Source of the DNA: JALXDT01 sp964634755
GTDB lineage: Bacteria > Acidobacteriota > Aminicenantia > JAMOAD01
Assembly (NCBI GenBank): GCA_964634755.1
Contig: CAZWJH010000030.1
Location: 1-25,291, forward strand
Direction: 5' to 3'
DNA: 25,291 nt
Under the pieces are notes generated by a model. It did no database searches and was not told the origin of the DNA. It saw only the letters and a list, made by a program, of their open reading frames with translations. Each line of letters starts with the position of its first letter. Position 1 is the first letter of the stretch. A program made the position numbers and the translations under genes. Of this stretch, positions 21,136 to 25,291 are shown in pieces.

Positions 21136-23700
21136 ATGAAAAAAAATAAAAAACTTGTGATTTTGATTGTATTTTACCTTTTTGCATTCTCCTTTTTGAG
21201 CTTTTCTTTTACCGACGAAGATAAACAGCAAATTCATGATTATGTAAAAGCCACAAAAGACAGTCTTGAACAGGCAAAGGGAAAATTTGATTATGTTATT
21301 GAAAAATGGAACAAATTTGTTCTTAACAGATATCAAACATTACCCAAAAAATATCATCCGCTTATTAACAAGTTAAACAAGCAGGTAATGTCTAAAATCA
21401 GATCCACAAATTCTCGCATGGATTCATTTATAAAATATGCAACAAAATATTTGGAAAGCGAACAAAAATTAGATTCATTTGTGGCAAAGGCAAAAAACTT
21501 TATTCCAAATAAGGACAATCCTTACAATGCAGTTGATGCGATGCTGGCCGCTATGAGAGAAATAGATGAAGCCACAAAAACCGAGTGGAAAGATTTTAAA
21601 ACAGACCCTGTATCTTCTTCCCTGAAATTTATGATAAATTCATTTAATAAATATTTTTACGAAGCTGTAAATTCCTGTAGAGCTGGACTTGTAAAAGCTC
21701 AAAAACTGATTAAAGAGAGAGGAGGAAGATGTTTCGGAGGAAAGGGAGGAGAAGAACTTGCTGGTTCCCAGATGGAAAGAGCCTGGGCAAGGCTAACAAA
21801 GGGAAGCAAACAGCTTTGTCCTACAGGACTAAGAACAAGAAATTTAGATGAGGTATGGATAAGTCAGCAGGATAATGAGCCATGGATCTGGGACAGCAGA
21901 CATAAAGAATGGGTAAAATTGGGAAATAAACTTTCTGATGTTCAAAACCTTTTTGATTATTATTTTTTCGCCTATGGAAGAAAAATCCCTACCAATGAAG
22001 TTATAAACTGGATTACGAAAAAACCAAGAAGGTTCAAAGAGCTTGAAAGTGCAGCCATGGTAAGATTCAATGCTCTTAGTTTTTCAGGTCTTAATTTTAC
22101 AAATAAGAGTTGTAAAGAACACATTCTTTCAATAACAGGATATGAAAAAAAGAGAGCGAAAATACTCGAGGAATGCGGCAGTGATTTAACAACATTCAAA
22201 GGTAAATATATATTTTCAAAACCATCTTATATGAGATCAGACTCCAACACAATTTACAATATACTCACAAACACCTATGAATTCAGAGGCAAAATCAGGG
22301 AAAAAGGCAATGACAAACCGATAAAAAAAGCAAAAGTAAATATATCTGTAAATGGAAACTCAAAATCAAAGGAAACCGATGAAAAGGGTAAATTCAGGAT
22401 GCTTGTAAAAGGGAAAGTAAGTTCATCAAAAAGGATTTCCATCCAATTAACCCATGATGATTTTGAAGATAAGACAATTGATACGGTAGTTTCGGAACAG
22501 TGTGCAGATCTTGGTATAATGGAAATGGAAAAAAGTTCGGAAATAGAGGGACTTGTAATCTCACCATCAAACACAACCATAAAAGTAGGAGAAACCGCTA
22601 ATTTTACAGTATTTGTAAGATATAAAGACGGAAGACAGGAGAAGATATCCAACAGTCAAGTAACATTTTCAGGCGCTCCAAACGGAGTGTTCAAAGGGAC
22701 CGAGGAAGGGACATTTACCATAACCGCTTCCTATGATGAATACGGGACATCAGCAACTGTCACAGTAAAAAAAGAGGAAGAAGGAGAAAAGGATGTCGAT
22801 GACGCGATAAAGGATATTAAAGATGAGAACAAAGACAAAACACCGGAGGAACAGGATCAGTGTTCATTACAAAGTCTGAATGGAATTGCCTCATCAATAA
22901 ATGAAACAATCTCAGAAATCACATCCGCATATTCAATGTTTCTAAACTATTATTCAAAATTCAATCAGGAAATAAACAAACAGAGTTCAAAAGTATGTAA
23001 AAACAGTGTGATAGCATACTGCTATTCACAGGCAATCAATCTTATGGATAAAATCTCCACCTTAACAGGTGATCTCAGAGAAAAAGGAGTAAATTTGATA
23101 CTCCTTTCGGCTATTTGTCCTCAAGATGAAAACAACAGTGGTCCCAGTATAAAGGGAATTATCTCAGCTCTTGCCGGTCAGGGGAAATATGAATCTCTAT
23201 CAAGAAGCAAATGGGGTGAGATGAACGGAAGATTAAGAAATGATTTTAATTGCGATGAAAATGAAATCAGAGAAAGAGGAGACAGGATAATACCTTCTGA
23301 GATGGACCCCGATTTTCTCCAGGGCGGAGGAACAATGACAGAAGTCGAAGGAGATGGTGTTGATAATGATGGAAACGGACTTCAGGATGATTCCATTGTT
23401 GAGCTTGCAGGGTACAATGTCACTTTTGTGCTCTATGATTCAGGAAACCTTAAAGATGATATGTTCACACTCTCTGTCTCAGGTTTCGGTATGCTTGGAA
23501 CAACTCCCAGAGGAGGATTGCAGGCCTTCGGTCTTAACCTTTCTCCCGGAACCTACACTGCAACAGTAACCTGTATTCTCGCTCCGGATAATGTCGGAAC
23601 ATTCACCCTTAACATAATCCAAAACGGGAAAATCATAGGTAGTATAAGCGGTGCACCACCTCAGGGAGGGGGAGGCACTGTTACATTCACTGTAAAATAA
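21136..23700 (+). CDS. Large secreted multidomain protein with CarboxypepD_reg-like and Ig-like domains
   Basis: An 854-aa protein with a signal peptide (about 1-28). Order of parts: a helical region (about 30-200); a Gly/Cys segment around RCFGGKGGEELAG; a carboxypeptidase-regulatory-like beta-sandwich (about 382-465: GKIREKGNDKPIKKAKVNIS, then DEKGKFRMLVKG); a bacterial Ig-like Big domain (about 470-548: VISPSNTTIKVGETANFTVF); a helical Cys-containing region (about 575-675); an acidic loop (EGDGVDNDGNGLQDD, about 736-750); and a C-terminal beta domain (VLYDSGNLKDDMFTLSVSG, then LSPGTYTATV). All of this points to the periplasm or cell surface. AAGGAGA lies 12 nt downstream of the barrel stop, so the two genes form an operon and may act together. 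No catalytic motif seen. Confidence 0.8.
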   Translation: MKKNKKLVILIVFYLFAFSFLSFSFTDEDKQQIHDYVKATKDSLEQAKGKFDYVIEKWNKFVLNRYQTLPKKYHPLINKLNKQVMSKIRSTNSRMDSFIKYATKYLESEQKLDSFVAKAKNFIPNKDNPYNAVDAMLAAMREIDEATKTEWKDFKTDPVSSSLKFMINSFNKYFYEAVNSCRAGLVKAQKLIKERGGRCFGGKGGEELAGSQMERAWARLTKGSKQLCPTGLRTRNLDEVWISQQDNEPWIWDSRHKEWVKLGNKLSDVQNLFDYYFFAYGRKIPTNEVINWITKKPRRFKELESAAMVRFNALSFSGLNFTNKSCKEHILSITGYEKKRAKILEECGSDLTTFKGKYIFSKPSYMRSDSNTIYNILTNTYEFRGKIREKGNDKPIKKAKVNISVNGNSKSKETDEKGKFRMLVKGKVSSSKRISIQLTHDDFEDKTIDTVVSEQCADLGIMEMEKSSEIEGLVISPSNTTIKVGETANFTVFVRYKDGRQEKISNSQVTFSGAPNGVFKGTEEGTFTITASYDEYGTSATVTVKKEEEGEKDVDDAIKDIKDENKDKTPEEQDQCSLQSLNGIASSINETISEITSAYSMFLNYYSKFNQEINKQSSKVCKNSVIAYCYSQAINLMDKISTLTGDLREKGVNLILLSAICPQDENNSGPSIKGIISALAGQGKYESLSRSKWGEMNGRLRNDFNCDENEIRERGDRIIPSEMDPDFLQGGGTMTEVEGDGVDNDGNGLQDDSIVELAGYNVTFVLYDSGNLKDDMFTLSVSGFGMLGTTPRGGLQAFGLNLSPGTYTATVTCILAPDNVGTFTLNIIQNGKIIGSISGAPPQGGGGTVTFTVK

Positions 23701-23719
23701 AAAATAATATTCATCCATA

Positions 23720-23748
23720 GTGCAGACGCCTTTTAAAGGCGTCTGCAC
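23720..23748 (+). terminator. Terminator-like hairpin after the SH3b-barrel operon
   Basis: GTGCAGACGCC (23720-23730) pairs perfectly with GGCGTCTGCAC (23738-23748) around TTTTAAA. It lies 20 nt beyond the stop of the 854-aa gene. The downstream T run on the plus strand is weak (TACTTTAATCTTT), so termination efficiency is uncertain. Confidence 0.75.
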
Positions 23749-23825
23749 AATACTTTAATCTTTATATAATCCTTTGCTATAACAAAAACCGCTTTTCTTC
23801 CATTAAATCTAAAAAAACCACTATA

Positions 23826-23844
23826 TGTATCATTATTTGATACA
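23826..23844. promoter_or_regulatory. Inverted repeat upstream of the 59-aa gene, possible operator
   Basis: Perfect 7-bp arms TGTATCA (23826-23832) and TGATACA (23838-23844) with a 5-nt spacer lie just before TATAAT (23855-23860). They overlap where the -35 region would be, which is a typical repressor position. No matching repressor gene is adjacent. Confidence 0.4.
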
Positions 23845-23885
23845 CACTCCGGAGTATAATTTTAATAGTGAAAATTTAGTCATAG

Positions 23886-23900
23886 CTCCTTTCAAAGGAG
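23886..23900 (+). promoter_or_regulatory. Hairpin that covers the ribosome-binding site of the 59-aa gene
   Basis: CTCCT (23886-23890) is complementary to AGGAG (23896-23900), the Shine-Dalgarno core of the ATG at 23907; the complementarity extends to CTCCTTT/AAAGGAG. Folding would hide the ribosome-binding site. Confidence 0.4.
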
Positions 23901-23906
23901 GGATAA

Positions 23907-24086
23907 ATGTTAGAATTTATTAAAATTTTATTTTATTTTTTCTTAGGTTTTCTATGCACTATGGCCGTTGCTATAATTGCCATAATTCCAATTGTTCTCT
24001 GGTTTCAAATTAGCAAACCCCTTGCTGTTTTAGTCCTTTTGCTTTATGCTTTTATCTGGTATAAGAAAAGGGATAAGACAAGTTGA
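23907..24086 (+). CDS. Small membrane protein (59 aa)
   Basis: ATG at 23907 with a strong AAAGGAGGG 5 nt upstream, stop TGA at 24084-24086. The product starts MLEFIKILFYFFLGFLC and ends FIWYKKRDKTS. It is almost wholly hydrophobic, with two helices (about 5-32 and 38-51) and a basic cytoplasmic tail. I do not recognise a family. The ribosome-binding site, promoter-like TATAAT and upstream inverted repeat support a real, possibly regulated small gene. It is convergent with the frameshifted small gene that follows. Confidence 0.65.
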   Translation: MLEFIKILFYFFLGFLCTMAVAIIAIIPIVLWFQISKPLAVLVLLLYAFIWYKKRDKTS

Positions 24087-24100
24087 GCAACCCTTTACAA

Positions 24101-24120
24101 AGCAGAGCAGACAAACAGCA
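24101..24120. repeat. AGCAG-type intergenic repeat, left copy
   Basis: AGCAGAGCAG (24101-24110) followed by ACAAACAGCAG. The same 10-mer recurs at 25121-25130 and 25211-25220, in each case in non-coding DNA; the left and middle copies both follow TTACAAA. Confidence 0.5.
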
Positions 24121-24174
24121 GAAATATACCTACAATTTTTAATTCTACTGATTAAAATGGATTAAAATAAAAAG

Positions 24175-24187
24175 GCAAATGTGCCCC
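24175..24187 (-). terminator. Weak terminator-like hairpin after the frameshifted small gene
   Basis: On the minus strand, GGCA-CATT-TGCC is followed by TTTTTATTTT, directly after the stop codon at 24190-24188. The stem is only 4 bp, so the call is weak. Confidence 0.3.
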
Positions 24188-24483
24188 CTATTTTTCTTTG
24201 TCATCCTTTGAAAAAATATCCTTTATAATCACATACAATGGCAGTAAAATAAAGAAAAAAAGAGGATAAACAATGATGTAAAGAAATATCACATAAGTTG
24301 CATAACCGGCAAAAATAGAGAAGGGAATGCTTAGCAAGAGCCAGAATATTACCTTGATAGGATTAGAATACTTTAAGGCTTCATCTATGGAAATTAATAA
24401 ATAGCACTGAGAACCGCTATTGGTATGTAAAATCCCCCTTCTTTTTCAAATTTTTCATTAAGGTCATCCAAAAGCTTTTTCAT
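24188..24483 (-). pseudogene. Small membrane protein gene with a frameshift
   Basis: An ATG at 24483, preceded by AAAAGGAG, opens MKKLLDDLNEKFEKEGG. That frame then stops within 12 codons (FYIPIAVLSAIY). A second frame, shifted by one base, continues as ILHTNSGSQCYLLISIDEAL and on through two hydrophobic helices (KVIFWLLLSIPFSIFAGYAT; LYIIVYPLFFFILLPLYVII) to KDIFSKDDKEK and TAG at 24190-24188. Adding one G to the run of five G at the Gly-Gly codons joins the two into a 98-aa protein, so a one-base deletion there is the simplest explanation. The second frame has no start codon of its own with a ribosome-binding site. A true mutation, a homopolymer error or programmed frameshifting are all possible. 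Family unknown. Confidence 0.6.
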
Positions 24484-24540
24484 CCCCACTCCTTTTTATG
24501 GCATAGAATATACAGCTTTGACAACTGCCCGGCTTCTCGT

Positions 24541-25047
24541 TTACCAATCCCACAAATCATCATCCTCATCTTCGGTCTCTTTGAGAAAAATGTCAGAGTC
24601 CTCCATTCGGAAATCAAAGATAAAATCATTCTCAAGGGATTTTTTGATAAGGGTTTTGGGATTTAAGGTCGGAAGAAAAAGATCAGGATTTGATGATAGA
24701 TAGCCTATTTTAATCCCAAAACTGTTTTTAATAACCGGTGGGTCAAAAGAAAATGGATCCCACGGAGAAGAGAGGGAAAACTCTGAGCCATACGCCCCAA
24801 AAGTATTCCAGATGCTGTCCGGAGAGTATTCGCTTCCGTATTTTCCGAAGGGATTGTAAATGGAGTTCGGGTCAAAGTGTGAGCAATTAAGACATCCCAA
24901 ATACTTGCCTGAAAAAGAATCATAAATCAGAAGAGGCTCATATTGGCTTTTCTCTTTGAAAAAGAGATAATCATCTCCCGAATACAAAAAACAGGATAAA
25001 GCAATAACCCCCATGATTAAAGCAAAAACAATCGCTTTTTTAAACAT
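24541..25047 (-). CDS. Secreted protein with tandem SIWN-FG-YGS repeats
   Basis: A 168-aa protein. The start is taken at 25047, where GGAGGTGGAGT precedes the ATG, rather than a further upstream ATG at 25077 that has no such site. The N-terminus (MFKKAIVFALIMGVIALSCF) is a signal peptide; the Cys may be lipidated but the lipobox is imperfect. Then comes GKYLGCLNC, followed by tandem repeats of about 16 residues: DPNSIYNPFGKYGSEY, SPDSIWNTFGAYGSEF, and a degenerate SLSSPWDPFSFDPP. From memory, such D-SI-N-(F/Y)G-YGS repeats occur in uncharacterised bacterial proteins. The end is very acidic and aromatic (ETEDEDDDLWDW). Function unknown; the repeats look like a small surface or ligand-binding module. 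Confidence 0.75.
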   Translation of the reverse strand: MFKKAIVFALIMGVIALSCFLYSGDDYLFFKEKSQYEPLLIYDSFSGKYLGCLNCSHFDPNSIYNPFGKYGSEYSPDSIWNTFGAYGSEFSLSSPWDPFSFDPPVIKNSFGIKIGYLSSNPDLFLPTLNPKTLIKKSLENDFIFDFRMEDSDIFLKETEDEDDDLWDW

Positions 25048-25114
25048 ACTCCACCTCCTTATTTTATATTTTAGCAAGGGGTGTGTAGCAAATGATGATA
25101 CAGGTTACAAAAAG

Positions 25115-25232
25115 CTGAGCAGCAGAGCAGCCGAACAGCTGAACAGCTACAGAGGCAGCTTACTGGGCTCTCAGCAAATAAAACCATTAAGCTTTGAGAT
25201 CGGAAAAGGAAGCAGAGCAGCTCTCAGCAAAA
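25115..25232. repeat. AGCAG/GAACAGCT intergenic repeat cluster, right copies
   Basis: Non-coding and richer in G+C than its surroundings. It contains AGCAGAGCAG at 25121-25130 and 25211-25220, GAACAGCT twice in tandem (25133-25148), and a 12-nt direct repeat GCTCTCAGCAAA at 25167-25178 and 25220-25231. Related words occur at 24101-24120 on the other side of the two small minus-strand genes. Nature unknown; no coding frame is supported. Confidence 0.5.
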
Positions 25233-25291
25233 TATGTCTTATCCGTTTTTTAGCTTATCTATCATTGAAAACAGCATCTTTCTTATCTCTT

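Noticed and set aside
24541..25077. Start of the repeat protein at the upstream ATG (25077)
   Set aside because: No ribosome-binding site there, while GGAGGTGGAGT directly precedes the ATG at 25047, which begins a normal signal peptide.

Overview
The window is AT-rich (roughly one third G+C by eye). It looks like a chromosomal segment from a diderm (Gram-negative-type) bacterium: at least two proteins look like outer-membrane beta-barrels, and most of the others carry an N-terminal signal peptide. The mix of Asp-box (VPS10/sortilin-like) propellers, M14 carboxypeptidases with DxDxDG loops, and an outer-membrane family ending near 'NNVVNPRF' is what I associate with Aminicenantes/Acidobacteriota-like and other uncultured thermophile-related lineages. 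That placement is a tentative inference. There are no rRNA, tRNA, CRISPR, phage or transposase genes that I can see.

Layout. 1-284: intergenic DNA with a 21-bp tandem duplication and a GC-rich patch. 285-3192 (+): an overlapping set of ECF sigma factor, single-pass anti-sigma-like protein, small secreted protein with a secretin N-domain-like segment, and outer-membrane barrel protein. 3277-8687: two convergent paralogous Asp-box propeller proteins (878 and 901 aa) that share a perfect bidirectional terminator hairpin. 8909-10804 (+): a secreted 631-aa protein of unknown function. 11284-14972 (-): a translationally coupled pair of M14 carboxypeptidase homologues. The downstream one has an intact active site; the upstream one has lost the zinc ligands. 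15105-15596 (+): a small Cys-rich secreted protein. 15604-16794 (-): a secreted two-module protein interrupted by an in-frame TAG. 16861-17379 (-): an isoprenylcysteine methyltransferase-like membrane protein. 17714-18265 (+): a 2H phosphoesterase. 18372-18536 (-): a 54-aa membrane protein. 18712-23700 (+): a two-gene operon with an SH3b + outer-membrane barrel protein, itself interrupted by an in-frame TAG, and a large secreted multidomain protein. 23907-25047: three small genes, one of them frameshifted.

The region is dominated by envelope and secreted functions. The sigma/anti-sigma pair heads an apparent envelope-response operon. The propellers and carboxypeptidases are probably exported peptide-binding and peptide-degrading proteins. 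The most unusual features are two in-frame amber codons, both at positions where tryptophan is expected, plus a third lesion (a frameshift). The coupled active/inactive M14 pair and two promoters that appear to produce leaderless mRNAs are also notable. TAG also ends about six other reading frames normally, so wholesale recoding is unlikely; decay, sequence error or local readthrough remain open.
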